A stretch of DNA of 64,000 bases from Petrolisthes cinctipes (GCA_033782935.1 JAWQEG010003732.1:19952-83951); one strand, 5' to 3'; shown: positions 9,891 to 25,125, numbered from the stretch's first letter. Program-made: numbers and translations. Notes: generated from the letters alone by a model not told the origin.

Positions 9891-12800
9891 CACTGAGAAA
9901 ACAATTAACACCTGAAAAAGAAATAACACCTGAAAAAGAAATAACACCTGAAAAAGAAATAACACCTGAAAAAGAAATAACACCTGAAAAAATAACACCT
10001 GAAAAAATAACACCTGAAAAGAAATAACACATAAAAAAAATAAAACAACTGGAAAAAAATAACACTTGAAAAAAACTGCATCTGAAAGAAAATTGCACCT
10101 ATTAAAAAAATAGACCTGGAAGAACATTACACCTGGAAAAAAAATTACATGAAAAAAATAACACCTGAAAAAAATGCCACCTAAAAAAAAAAAAAAAAAA
10201 AAAACGACCTCCATCCACAGGGAACTGTGTGGTGAAATTGCATTGACTGTATTTCACCATCACAGTTCATTGGCCCCTCCCCGCCAATGACTGTGGCCGT
10301 CAACCAAAATATAAATAAATACATAAATAAAATAATATAAAAATAATTACTATAATAATAATAATTATAATAAAAGAAATAACACCTGAAAAAAAAATTA
10401 AAAAACACACCTGAAAAAGAAATAACACCTGAAAAAAAAAAATAAAAAAAACACACCTGAAAAAGAAATAACACCTGAAAAAAAAACTAAAAAAAAACAC
10501 CTGAAAAAGAAATAACACCTGAAAAAAAAACAAAAAAAAACACCTGAAAAAGAAATAACACCTGAAAAAAAAACTAAAAAAAACACCTGAAAAAAAATAA
10601 CACCTGAAAAAAACTAAAAAAACACCTTAAAAAAAACTAAACAAAAAACTGAAAAAACTAACACCTGAAAAAACTAACACCTGAAAAAACTAACACCTGA
10701 AAAAAATGACCCCGTGAAAAAAATGACCCCTGAAAAAAGACACCTGAAAAAAATGACACCTGAAAAAAATGACACCTGAAAAAAATGACACCTGAAAAAA
10801 ATGACACCTGAAAAGAATGACACCTGAACAAAATGACACCTGAACAAAATGACATGAAAAAAATGACATGAAAAAAATGACATGAAAAAAATGACATGAA
10901 AAAAATGACATGAAAAAAATGACATGAAAAAAATGACATGAAAAAAATGACATGAAAAAAATTACATGAAAAAAATGACATGAAAAAAATGACATGAAAA
11001 AAAGGACACATGAAAAAAAGGACACATGAAAAAAAGGACACATGAAAAAAAGGACACATGAAAAAAAGGACACATGAAAAAAATGACATGAAAAAAATGA
11101 CATGAAAAAAATGACATGAAAAAAATGACATGAAAAAAATGACATGAAAAAAATGACATGAAAAAAATGACATGAAAAAAATGACACATGAAAAAAATGA
11201 CATGAAAAAAATGACATGAAAAAAATGACACATGAAAAAAATGACACATGAAAAAAATGACACATGAAAAAAATGACATGAAAAAAATGACATGAAAAAA
11301 ATGACATGAAAAAAATGACACATGAAAAAAATGACACATGAAAAAAATGACACATGAAAAAAATGACACATGAAAAAAATGACACATGAAAAAAATGACA
11401 CATGAAAAAAATGACATGAAAAAAATGACATGAAAAAAATGACATGAAAAAAATGACATGAAAAAAATGACATGAAAAAAATAACCCCTGAAAAAAATAA
11501 CACCTGAAAAAAATAACACCTGAAAAAAATAACACCTGAAAAAAATAACACCTGAAAAAAATAACACCAGAAAAAAAATTACACCTGTAAAGAAATAACA
11601 CCTGAAAAGCAATAACACATGAAAAAGAAATAACATCTGAAAAAGATATAACACATGAAAAGGAAATAACACCTGAAAAAAACACCTGAAAATACCCCTG
11701 AAAAAAATACCCTTGAAAAGAAATATCTTTTGAAAAGAAATAACACCTGAAAACAAATTACACCTGAAAAAGAAATAACACCTGAAAAAATAACACCTGC
11801 AAAAATAACACCTGAAAAAAATATCACCTAAAAAGAAAAAAACACATGAAAATAATAACAGCTGGAATAAAATAACACCTGAAAAAAACTACACCTGAAA
11901 GAAAATTGCACCTAAAAAAAGACCTGAAAGAAAATTACACCTGTAAAAAAGGAAAACTAACACCTGAAAAAAATGCAAAAAAAAAAAAAAAAAAAAACTA
12001 CATCCATCCACAGGGAATTGTGTGGTGAAATTGCATTGACTGTATTTCACCATCACAGTTCATTGGCCCCTCCCCGCCAATGACTGTGGTTGTCAACCAA
12101 AAAATAAATAAAAACATAAATAAAATAATATAAAAATAATTACTATAATAATAATAATTATAATAAAAGAAATTATACCTGAAAAGAAATAACACCTGAA
12201 AAAAATACCCCTAAAAAAATAACACCTGAAAAAAACAAAAAAAAACAGCACCTGAAAAAAATTCCACCTAAAACAGAAATTCCACCTGAAAAATAAATTC
12301 CACCTGAAAAAGAAATTCCACCTGAAAAAGAAATTCCACCTGAAAGAGAAATAACACCTGAAAGAGAAAAAACACCTGAAAAAAATAACACCTGAAAAGA
12401 AACTACGCCTGAAAAGAAATTACACCTGAAAAAAATAACACATGAAAAGAAATAACACCTGAAAAAATAACAGCTGGAAAAAAATAACACCTGAAAAAAC
12501 TTACACCTGAAAGAATATTGCAGCTGGAAAAAAATAGAACTGAAAGAAAATTACACCTGGAAAATAATAATACATGAAAAAAAAAATATATAAAAAAATG
12601 CCACCTAAAAAAAAAAAAAAAAAAAAAAAAAAAACTACCTACATCCACAGGGAACTGTGAGGTGAAATTGCATTGACTGTATTTCACCATCACAGTTTAT
12701 TGGCCCCTCCCCGCCAATGACTGTGGTCGTCAACCAAAAAATAAATAAATACATAAATAAAACAATATAAAAATAATTACAACAATAATAATTATTATTA

Positions 12801-13104
12801 TAAAAGAATTATACCCGAAAAGAAATAACACCTGTAAAAAATACCCCTGAAAAAATAACTCCTGAAAGAAAAACTAATAAAAATCACCTGAAAAAAATGG
12901 CACTTAAAAAGGAAATAACAACTGAAAAAATAATGCCTGAAAAGAAATAACACCTGAAAAAAATGCCCCTGAAAAAAATAACACCTAAAAAACAAAAACA
13001 AAATGACCCCCATCCACAGGGAACTGTGTGGTAAAATTACATTGACTGTCTTTCACCGTCACAGTTCATTGGCCCCTCCCCGCCAATGACTGTGGTCGTC
13101 AACC

Positions 13105-13136
<32 letters not shown>

Positions 13137-14050
13137 AAATAAAATAACATAACAATAATTACAATAATTATAATGAAAGAAATAACACATGAAAAAAGAA
13201 ATAACACCTGAAAAAAGAAATAACACCTGAAAAAAATACCCCTAATAAAAATAACACCTAAAAAAACTAAAAAAAACACATGAAAAAATAGCACCTAAAA
13301 ATAACATAACACCTGATAAGAAATTGCAAATGAAAAAAAATTACACCTGAAAAAAAATTACACCTGATAAAAATAACACCTGAAAAAATAACACCTGAAA
13401 CGAAATAACACCTGAAACGAAATAACACCTGAAAAAAATAACAGCTGGAATAAAATAACACCTAACTACACCTGAAAGAAAATTACACCTGGAAAAAAAA
13501 TACATGAATACAAAAAAAAAACTGAAAAAAATGCCACCTTAAAAAAAAAAAAAAAAAAATGACCCTCATCCACAGGGAACTGTGTGGTAAAATTACATTG
13601 ACTGTCTTTCACCGTCACAGTTCATTGGCCCCTCCCCTCCAATGACTGTGGTCGTCAACCAAAAAAAAAAAAAAAAAATACATAAATAAAATAACATAAC
13701 AATAATTACAATAATTATAATGAAAGAAATAACACCTGAAAAAAATACCCCTGAAAAAAATACCCCTGATAAAAATAACACCTAAAAAAACTAAAAAAAA
13801 CACATGAAAAAATAGCACCTAAAAAAAACATAACACCTGATAAGAAATTGCACCTGAAAAAAAATTACACCTTAAAAAAATTTACACCTGATAAAAATAA
13901 CACCTGAAAAAATAACACCTGAAACGAAATAACACCTGAAACGAAATAACACCTGAAAATAATAACAGCTGGAATAAAATAACACCTGAAAAAAAATACA
14001 CCTAAAAGAAAATTGCACATGGAAAAAAATAGTCCTGAAAGTAAATTATG
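9891..14050. repeat. Diverged left flank of the satellite
   Basis: The same ingredients occur here as in the main array, but monomers are irregular (AACACCTGAAAAAAA of many lengths) and (AAT)n is replaced by imperfect ATAATTATAATAATAAT-like sequence. Cores lie near 10,268, 12,061, 12,699, 13,068 and 13,623. They keep the form CACAGTTCATTGGC rather than CACAGTGCATTGGC of the centre (the third has a T for the C). Irregular edges and a homogeneous centre are expected where unequal exchange keeps the middle uniform. Confidence 0.85.
10852..11480 (+). repeat. 14-bp sub-array ATGACATGAAAAAA with 16-bp variants
   Basis: About 40 near-perfect tandem copies of ATGACATGAAAAAA, interspersed with ATGACACATGAAAAAA (two bases longer) and a short run of AGGACACATGAAAAAA near 11,000-11,080. 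It is bordered on both sides by CACCTGAAAAAAATG-like monomers from which it evidently arose. This is a separate local amplification inside the diverged flank. Confidence 0.93.
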
Positions 14051-16020
14051 CCTTGAATGACTGTGGTCGTCAACCAAATAATAAATAAATATGTAAATAT
14101 AATAATAATAATGATAATAATAATAGAAATTCCACCTGAAAGAGAAATTCCACCTGAAAAAGAAATTCCACCTGAAAAAGAAATTCCACCTGAAAAAGAA
14201 ATTCCACCTGAAAAAGAAATTCCACCTGAAAAAGAAATAACACCTGAAAAAGAAATTCCACCTGAAAAAGAAATTCCACCTGAAAAAGAAATTCCACCTG
14301 AAAAAGAAATTCCACCTGAAAAAGAAATTCCACCTGAAAAAGAAATAACACCTGAAAAAGAAATAACACCTGAAAAAAACACCTGAAAAAATGCCAAAAA
14401 AATACCTGAAAAAATAGCTCCTAAAGAAACAAAATACCTAGAAAAAAATAACACCTGAAATGATAAAACACCTGAAACGAAATAACACATGAAAAGAAAT
14501 AACACATGAAAAGAAATAACACATGAAAAGAAATAACACATGACAAAATTTAACGGCTGGAATAAAATAACACCTGAAAAAAATTACACCTGAAAGAAAA
14601 TTGCACCTGACAAAAAAATAGACCTGAAAGAAATTTACACCTGGAAAAAATTAAAGCATGATAAAAATAACAAAAAAATGCCACCTAAAAAAAAAAAAAA
14701 AAAAACAACCTCCATCCACAGGGAACTGTGTGGAGAAATAGCATTGACTGTATTTCACCATCACAGTGCATTGGCCCCTCCCCGCCAATGACTGTGGTCG
14801 TCAACCAAATAATAAATAAATATGTAAATATAATAATAATAATAATAATAATAATAGAAACTCCACCTGAAAAAGAAATTCCACCTGAAAAGAAATTCCA
14901 CCTGAAAAAGAAATTCCACCTGAAAAAGAAATTCCACCTGAAAAAGAAATTCCACCTGAAAAAGAAATTCCACTTGAAAAAGAAATTCCACCTGAAAAGG
15001 AAATAACACCTGAAAAAGAAATAACACCTGAAAAAAACACCTGAAAAAATGCCAAAAAAATACCTGAAAAAATAGCTCCTAAAGAAACAAAATACCTAGA
15101 AAAAAATAACACCTGAAATGATAAAACACCTGAAACGAAAAAACACATGAAAAGAAATAACACATGAAAAGAAATAACACATGAAAAGAAATAACACATG
15201 AAAAAATTTAACGGCTGGAATAAAATAACACCTGAAAAAAATTACACCTGAAAGAAAATTGCACCTGACAAAAAAATAGACCTGAAAGAAATTTACACCT
15301 GGAAAAAATTAAAGCATGATAAAAATAACAAAAAAATGCCACCTAAAAAAAAAAAAAAAACAACCTCCATCCACAGGGAACTGTGTGGAGAAATAGCATT
15401 GACTGTATTTCACCATCACAGTGCATTGGCCCCTCCCCGCCAATGACTGTGGTCGTCAACCAAATAATAAATAAATATGTAAATATAATAATAATAATAA
15501 TAATAGAAATTCCACCTGAAAAAGAAATTCCACCTGAAAAGAAATTCCACCTGAAAAAGAAATTCCGCCTGAAAAAGAAATTCCACCTGAAAAAGAAATA
15601 ACACCTGAAAAAGAAATTCCACCTGAAAAAGAAATAACACCTAAAAAAACACAACAAAACACCTGAAAAAAAAACAAATTATAAAAATAGCACTTAAAAA
15701 AAATAATACCTAAGAAAATAACACCTGAAAAAATAACACCTGAAAAAAACACCTGAAAAAATACAAAAAAAAACACCTGAAAAAATATCACCTAAAAAAA
15801 CATAATACCTGTAAAAAAATAACACCTGAAACGAAATAACACCTGAAACGAAATGACACCTGAAAAAAATAACACATGAAAAAAATAACAGCTGGAACAA
15901 AATAGCACATGCAAAAAATTACACCTGAAAGAAAATTGCACCTGACAAAAAAATAGACCTGAAAGAAATTTACACCTGGAAAAAATGAATGCATGATAAA
16001 AATAACAAAAAAAATGCCAC

Positions 16021-16052
<32 letters not shown>

Positions 16053-16739
16053 GACCTCCATCCACAGGGAACTGTGTGGAGAAATAGCATTGACTGTATT
16101 TCACCATCACAGTGCATTGGCCCCTCCCCGCCAATGACTGTGGTCGTCAACCAAATAATAAATAAATATGTAAATATAATAATAATAATAATAATAGAAA
16201 TTCCACCTGAAAAAGAAATTCCACCTGAAAAGAAATTCCACCTGAAAAAGAAATTCCACCTGAAAAAGAAATTCCACCTGAAAGAGAAATTCCACCTGAA
16301 AGAGAAATTCCACCTGAAAGAGAAATTCCACCTGAAAGAGAAATTCCACCTGAAAGAGAAATTCCACCTGAAAGAGAAATTCCACCTGAAAGAGAAATTC
16401 CACCTGAAAGAGAAATTCCACCTGAAAGAGAAATTCCACCTGAAAGAGAAATTCCACCTGAAAGAGAAATTCCACCTGAAAAAGAAATTCCACCTGAAAA
16501 AGAAATTCCACCTGAAAACGAAATTCCACCTGAAAAAGAAATTCCACCTGAAAAAGAAATTCCACCTGAAAAAGAAATTCCACCTGAAAAAGAAATTCCA
16601 CCTGAAAAAGAAATTCCACCTGAAAAAGAAATAACACCTGAAAAAGAAATTCCACCTGAAAAAGAAATAACACCTGAAAAAGAAATAACACCTGAAAAAA
16701 CACCTGAAAAAATACCAAAAAAACACCTGAAAAAATAGC

Positions 16740-17127
16740 ACCTAAAAAAACATAATACCTGGAAAAAAATAACACCTGAAAGGAAATAACACCTGAAACG
16801 AAATAACACATGAAAAGAAATAACACATGAAAAGAAATAACACATGAAAAAAATAACGGCTGGAATAAAATAACACCTGAAAAAAATTACACCTGAAAGA
16901 AAATTGCACCTGACAAAAAAATAGACCTGAAAGAAAATTACACCTGTATAAAAATAATGCATGATAATAAAAGAAAAAAAATGCCACCTTAAAAAAAAAA
17001 AAAAAAAAAAAAAACACGACCTCCATCCACACGGAACTGTGTAGAGAAATAGCATTGACTGTATTTCACCATCACAGTGCATTGGCCCTTCCCCGCCAAT
17101 GACTGTGGTCGTCAACCAAATAATAAA

Positions 17128-17185
<58 letters not shown>

Positions 17186-18738
17186 GAAATTCCACCTGAA
17201 AAAGAAATTCCACCTGAAAAAGAAATTTCACCTGAAAGAGAAATTCCACCTGAAAGAGAAATTCCACCTGAAAGAGAAATTCCACCTGAAAGAGAAATTC
17301 CACCTGAAAGAGAAATTCCACCTGAAAGAGAAATTCCACCTGAAAGAGAAATTCCACCTGAAAGAGAAATTCCACCTGAAAGAGAAATTCCACCTGAAAA
17401 ACAAATTCCACCTGAAAAACAAATTCCACCTGAAAAACAAATTCCACCTGAAAAAGAAATTCCACCTGAAAAAGAAATTCCACCTGAAAAAGAAATTCCA
17501 CCTGAAAAAGAAATTCCACCTGAAAAAGAAATTCCACCTGAAAAAGAAATAACACCTGAAAAAGAAATAACACCTGAAAAAGAAATAACACCTGAAATAG
17601 AAATAACACCTGAAAATGAAATACCTGAAAAAAAACCCTGAAAAAATACCAAAAAAAACACCTGAAAAAATAGCACCTAAAAAAACATAATACCTGAAAA
17701 AAAATAACACCTGAAACGAAATAACACATGAAAAGAAATAACACATGAAAAAAATAACGGCTGGAATAAAATAACGCCTGAAAAAAATTACACCTGAAAA
17801 AAAATTGCACCTGACAAAAAAATAGACCTGAAAGAAATTTACACCTGGAAAAAAAATAATGCATGATAAAAATAACAAAAAAATGCCACCTTAAAAAAAA
17901 AAAAAAAAAACGACCTCCATCCACAGGGAACTGTGTGGAGAAATAGCATTGACTGTATTTCACCATCACAGTGCATTGGCCCCTCCCCTCCAATGACTGT
18001 GGTCGTCAACCAAATAATAAATAAATATGTAAATATATTAATAATAATAATAATAATAATAGAAATTCCACCTGAAAAAGAAATTCCACCTGAAAAGAAA
18101 TTCCACCTGAAAAAGAAATTCCACCTAAAAAAGAAATTCCACCTGAAAAAGAAATTCCACCTGAAAAAGAAATTCCACCTGAAAAAGAAATTCCACCTGA
18201 AAAAGAAATTCCACCTGAAAAAGAAATTCCACCTGAAAAAGAAATTCCACCTGAAAAAGAAATAACACCTGAAAAAGAAATAACACCTGAAAAAGAAATA
18301 ACACCTGAAAAAAACACCTGAAAAAATACCAAAAAAACACCTGAAAAAATAGCACTTATAAAAACATAATACCTGGAAAAAAATAACACCTGAAACGAAA
18401 TAACACATGAAAAGAAATAACACATGAAAAGAAATAACACATGAAAAAAATAATGGCTGGAATAAAATAACACCTGAAAAAAATTACAACTGAAAGAAAA
18501 TTGCACCTGACAAAAAAATAGACATGAAAGAAAATTACACCTGGATAAAAATAATGCATGATTAAAAAAAAAAAAATGCCACCTTAAAAAAAAAAAAAAA
18601 ACAAAAAAAAAACACACGACCTCTATCCACACGGAACTGTGTGGAGAAATAGCATTGACTGTATTTCACCTTCACACTGCATTGGCCCCTCCCCGCCAAT
18701 GACTGTGGTCGTCAACCAAATAATAAATATATATGTAA

Positions 18739-18776
<38 letters not shown>

Positions 18777-19606
18777 GAAATTCCACCTGAAAAAGAAATT
18801 CCATCTGAAAAAGAAATTCCACCTGAAAGAGAAATTCCACCTGAAAGAGAAAGTCCACCTGAAAGAGAAAGTCCACCTGAAAGAGAAATTCCACCTGAAA
18901 GAGAAATTCCACCTGAAAGAGAAATTCCACCTGAAAAAGAAATTCCACCTGAAAAAGAAATTCCACCTGAAAAAGAAATTCCACCTGAAAAAGAAATTCC
19001 ACCTGAAAAAGAAATTCCACCTGAAAAAGAAATTCCACCTGAAAAAGAAATTCCACCTGAAAAAGAAATTCCACCTGAAAAAGAAATTCCACCTGAAAAA
19101 GAAATTCCACCTGAAAAAGAAATAACACCTAAAAAAAAAATAACACCTGAAGAAGAAATACCTGAAAAAAAACCCTGAAAAAACTAAAAAAAAACACCTG
19201 AAAAAATAGCACATAAAAAAACATAATACCTGGAAAAAAATAACACCTGAAAGGAAATAACACCTGAAACGAAATAACACATGAAAAGAAATAACACATG
19301 AAAAGAAATAACACATGAAAAAAATAACGGCTGGAATAAAATAACACCTGAAAAAAATTACACCTGAAAGAAAATTGCACCTGACAAAAAAATAGACCTG
19401 AAAGAAAATTACACCTGGAAAAAAATAATAAATGATAATAAAAAAAAAAAAATGCCACCTTAAAAAAAAAAAAAAAAAAAAAAAAACACGACTTCCATCC
19501 ACACGGAACTGTGTGGAGAAATAGCATTGACAGTATTTCACCATCACAGTGCATTGGCCCCTCCCCGCCAATGACTGTGGTCGTCAACCAAATAATAAAT
19601 ATATAT

Positions 19607-19657
<51 letters not shown>

Positions 19658-20905
19658 GAAATTCCACCTGAAAAAGAAATTCCACCTGAAAAGAAATTCC
19701 ACCTGAAAAGAAATTCCACCTGAAAAAGAAATTCCACCTGTAAAAGAAATTCCACCTGAAAAAGAAATTCCACCTGAAAAAGAATTTCCACCTGAAAAAG
19801 AATTTCCACCTGAAAAAGAATTTCCACCTGAAAAAGAAATTCCACCTGAAAAAGAAATTCCACCTGAAAAAGAAATTCCACCTGAAAAAGAAATTCCACC
19901 TGAAAAAGAAATTCCACCTGAAAAAGAAATTCCACCTGAAAAAGAAATTCCACCTGAAAAAGAAATTCCACCTGAAAAAGAAATTCCACCTGAAAAAGAA
20001 ATTCCACCTGAAAAAGAAATAACACCTGAAAAAGAAATAACACCTGAAAAAGAAATAACACCTGAAAAAAACACCTGAAAAAAACACCTGAAAAAATACC
20101 AAAAAAACACCTGAAAAAATAGCACCTAAAAAAACATAATACCTGGAAAAAAATAACACCTGAAACGAAATAACACATGAAAAGAAATAACACATGAAAA
20201 GAAATAACACATGAAAAGAAATAACACATGAAAAAAATAACGGCTGGAATAAAATAACACCTGAAAAAAATTACAACTGAAAGAAAATTGCACCTGACAA
20301 AAAAATAGACCTGAGAGAAAATTACACCTGGAAAAAAATAATGCATGATAAAAAAAATGAATGCCACCTTAAGAAAAAAAAAAAAAAAAAAAAAAAAAAA
20401 CACGACCTCCATCTACACGGAACTGTGTGGAGAAATAGCATTGACTGTATTTCACCATCACAGTGCATTGGCCCCTCCCCGCCAATGACTGTGGTCGTCA
20501 ACCAAATAATAAATAAATATGTAAATATATTAATAATAATAATAATAATAATAATAGAAATTCCACCTGAAAAAGAAATTCCACCTGAAAAGAAATTCCA
20601 CCTGAAAAAGAAATTCCACCTGAAAAAGGAATTCCACCTGAAAAAGAAATTCCACCTGAAAAAGAAATTCCACCTGAAAAAGAAATTCCACCTGAAAAAG
20701 AAATTCCACCTGAAAAAGAAATTCCACCTGAAAAAGAAATTCCACCTGAAAAAGAAATTCCACCTGAAAAAGAAATTCCACCTGAAAAAGAAATTCCACC
20801 TGAAAAAGAAATAACACCTGAAAAAGAAATAACACCTGAAAAAGAAATAACACCTGAAAAAACACCTGAAAAAATACCAAAAAAACACCTGAAAAAATAG
20901 CACCT
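16740..20905. repeat. ~4.2-kb supercopy A (five units)
   Basis: Five consecutive units that match, in order, the five units at 20,906-25,125. Diagnostic private variants in order: ACTGTGTAGAG in the first core; CCCCTCCCCTCCAATG (T for G) in the second; TTCACCTTCAC in the third; GCATTGACAGTATTTC in the fourth; CATCTACACGG in the fifth. Core spacing is about 890, 705, 875 and 910 bp, then 780 bp to the next supercopy. Confidence 0.88.
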
Positions 20906-21290
20906 AAAAAAACATAATACCTGGAAAAAAATAACACCTGAAAGGAAATAACACCTGAAACGAAATAACACATGAAAAGAAATAACACATGAAAAGAAAT
21001 AACACATGAAAAAAATAACGGCTGGAATAAAATAACACCTGAAAAAAATTACACCTGAAAGAAAATTGCACCTGACAAAAAAGTAGACCTGAAAGAAAAT
21101 TACACCTGTATACAAATAATGCATGATAATAAAAGAAGAAAAATGCCACCTTAAAAAAAAAAAAAAAAAAAAAAAAACACGACCTCCATCCACACGGAAC
21201 TGTGTAGAGAAATAGCATTGACTGTATTTCACCATCACAGTGCATTGGCCCCTCCCCGCCAATGACTGTGGTCGTCAACCAAATAATAAA

Positions 21291-21357
<67 letters not shown>

Positions 21358-22775
21358 GAAATTCCACCTGAAAAAGAAATTCCACCTGAAAAAGAAATTT
21401 CACCTGAAAGAGAAATTCCACCTGAAAGAGAAATTCCACCTGAAAGAGAAATTCCACCTGAAAGAGAAATTCCACCTGAAAGAGAAATTCCACCTGAAAG
21501 AGAAATTCCACCTGAAAGAGAAATTCCACCTGAAAGAGAAATTCCACCTGAAAGAGAAATTCCACCTGAAAGAGAAATTCCACCTGAAAAACAAATTCCA
21601 CCTGAAAAACAAATTCCACCTGAAAAAGAAATTCCACCTGAAAAAGAAATTCCACCTGAAAAAGAAATTCCACCTGAAAAAGAAATTCCACCTGAAAAAG
21701 AAATTCCACCTGAAAAAGAAATTCCACCTGAAAAAGAAATAACACCTGAAAAAGAAATAACACCTGAAAAAGAAATAACACCTGAAATAGAAATAACACC
21801 TGAAAATGAAATACCTGAAAAAAAAACCTGAAAAAATACCAAAAAAAACACCTGAAAAAATAGCACCTAAAAAAACATAATACCTGAAAAAAAATAACAC
21901 CTGAAACGAAATAACACATGAAAAGAAATAACACATGAAAAAAATAACGGCTGGAATAAAATAACGCCTGAAAAAAATTACACCTGAAAAAAAATTGCAC
22001 CTGACAAAAAAATAGACCTGAAAGAAATTTACACCTGGAAAAAAAATAATGCATGATAAAAATAACAAAAAAATGCCACCTTAAAAAAAAAAAAAAAAAA
22101 CGACCTCCATCCACAGGGAACTGTGTGGAGAAATAGCATTGACTGTATTTCACCATCACAGTGCATTGGCCCCTCCCCTCCAATGACTGTGGTCGTCAAC
22201 CAAATAATAAATAAATATGTAAATATATTAATAATAATAATAATAATAATAATAGAAATTCCACCTGAAAAAGAAATTCCACCTGAAAAGAAATTCCACC
22301 TGAAAAAGAAATTCCACCTAAAAAATAAATTCCACCTGAAAAAGAAATTCCACCTGAAAAAGAAATTCCACCTGAAAAAGAAATTCCACCTGAAAAAGAA
22401 ATTCCACCTGAAAAAGAAATTCCACCTGAAAAAGAAATAACACCTGAAAAAGAAATAACACCTGAAAAAGAAATAACACCTGAAAAAGAAATAACACCTG
22501 AAAAAAACACCTGAAAAAATACCAAAAAAACACCTGAAAAAATAGCACTTATAAAAACATAATACCTGGAAAAAAATAACACCTGAAACGAAATAACACA
22601 TGAAAAGAAATAACACATGAAAAGAAATAACACATGAAAAAAATAATGGCTGGAATAAAATAACACCTGAAAAAAATTACAACTGAAAGAAAATTGCACC
22701 TGACAAAAAAATAGACATGAAAGAAAATTACACCTGGATAAAAATAATGCATGATTAAAAAAAAAAAAATGCCAC

Positions 22776-22807
<32 letters not shown>

Positions 22808-22932
22808 ACACGACCTCTATCCACACGGAACTGTGTGGAGAAATAGCATTGACTGTATTTCACCTTCACAGTGCATTGGCCCCTCCCCGCCAATGACTGT
22901 GGTCGTCAACCAAATAATAAATATATATGTAA

Positions 22933-22973
<41 letters not shown>

Positions 22974-23804
22974 GAAATTCCACCTGAAAAAGAAATTCCA
23001 TCTGAAAAAGAAATTCCACCTGAAAGAGAAATTCCACCTGAAAGAGAAAGTCCACCTGAAAGAGAAATTCCACCTGAAAGAGAAATTCCACCTGAAAGAG
23101 AAATTCCACCTGAAAGAGAAATTCCACCTGAAAAAGAAATTCCACCTGAAAAAGAAATTCCACCTGAAAAAGAAATTCCACCTGAAAAAGAAATTCCACC
23201 TGAAAAAGAAATTCCACCTGAAAAAGAAATTCCACCTGAAAAAGAAATTCCACCTGAAAAAGAAATTCCACCTGAAAAAGAAATTCCACCTGAAAAAGAA
23301 ATTCCACCTGAAAAAGAAATAACACCTAAAAAAAAAATAACACCTGAAGAAGAAATACCTGAAAAAAAACCCTGAAAAAATACCAAAAAAAACACCTGAA
23401 AAAATAGCACATAAAAAAACATAATACCTGGAAAAAAATAACACCTGAAAGGAAATAACACCTGAAACGAAATAACACATGAAAAGAAATAACACATGAA
23501 AAGAAATAACACATGAAAAAAATAACGGCTGGAATAAAATAACACCTGAAAAAAATTACACCTGAAAGAAAATTGCACCTGACAAAAAAATAGACCTGAA
23601 AGAAAATTACACCTGGAAAAAAATAATGAATGATAATAAAAAAAAAAAAATGCCACCTTAAAAAAAAAAAAAAAAAAAAAAAAACACGACTTCCATCCAC
23701 ACGGAACTGTGTGGAGAAATAGCATTGACAGTATTTCACCATCACAGTGCATTGGCCCCTCCCCGCCAATGACTGTGGTCGTCAACCAAATAATAAATAT
23801 ATAT

Positions 23805-23855
<51 letters not shown>

Positions 23856-25125
23856 GAAATTCCACCTGAAAAAGAAATTCCACCTGAAAAGAAATTCCAC
23901 CTGAAAAGAAATTCCACCTGAAAAAGAAATTCCACCTGAAAAAGAAATTCCACCTGAAAAAGAAATTCCACCTGAAAAAGAATTTCCACCTGAAAAAGAA
24001 TTTCCACCTGAAAAAGAATTTCCACCTGAAAAAGAATTTCCACCTGAAAAAGAATTTCCACCTGAAAAAGAATTTCCACCTGAAAAAGAAATTCCACCTG
24101 AAAAAGAAATTCCACCTGAAAAAGAAATTCCACCTGAAAAAGAAATTCCACCTGAAAAAGAAATTCCACCTGAAAAAGAAATTCCACCTGAAAATGAAAT
24201 TCCACCTGAAAAAGAAATTCCACCTGAAAAAGAAATAACACCTGAAAAAGAAATAACACCTGAAAAAAACACCTGAATAAAACACCTGAAAAAATACCAA
24301 AAAAACACCTGAAAAAATAGCACCTAAAAAAACATAATACCTGGAAAAAAATAACACCTGAAACGAAATAACACATGAAAAGAAATAACACATGAAAAGA
24401 AATAACACATGAAAAGAAATAACACATGAAAAAAATAACACCTGGAATAAAATAACACCTGAAAAAAATTACAACTGAAAGAAAATTGCACCTGACAAAA
24501 AAATAGACCTGAGAGAAAATTACACCTGGAAAAAAATAATGCATGATAAAAAAAATGAATGCCACCTTAAGAAAAAAAAAAAAAAAAAAAAAAAAAAAAC
24601 ACGACCTCCATCTACACGGAACTGTGTGGAGAAATAGCATTGACTGTATTTCACCATCACAGTGCATTGGCCCCTCCCCGCCAATGACTGTGGTCGTCAA
24701 CCAAATAATAAATAAATATGTAAATATATTAATAATAATAATAATAATAATAATAGAAATTCCACCTGAAAAAGAAATTCCACCTGAAAAGAAATTCCAC
24801 CTGAAAAAGAAATTCCACCTGAAAAAGGAATTCCACCTGAAAAAGAAATTCCACCTGAAAAAGAAATTCCACCTGAAAAAGAAATTCCACCTGAAAAAGA
24901 AATTCCACCTGAAAAAGAAATTCCACCTGAAAAAGAAATTCCACCTGAAAAAGAAATTCCACCTGAAAAAGAAATTCCACCTGAAAAAGAAATTCCACCT
25001 GAAAAAGAAATTCCACCTGAAAAAGAAATAACACCTGAAAAAGAAATAACACCTGAAAAAGAAATAACACCTGAAAAAACACCTGAAAAAATACCAAAAA
25101 AACACCTGAAAAAATAGCACCTAAA
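20906..25125. repeat. ~4.2-kb supercopy B (five units)
   Basis: This repeats the private variants of supercopy A in the same order, with core spacing of about 920, 710, 880, 912 and 798 bp. Differences from A are mostly monomer counts: GAATTTCC variant monomers number 3 near 19,785 in A but 6 near 23,975 in B; GAAAAACAAATTCC variants number 3 near 17,395 in A but 2 near 21,592 in B. Partial further copies of the same series follow (for example cores at 25,463/26,317 and 27,097/27,960/28,788). Confidence 0.88.
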
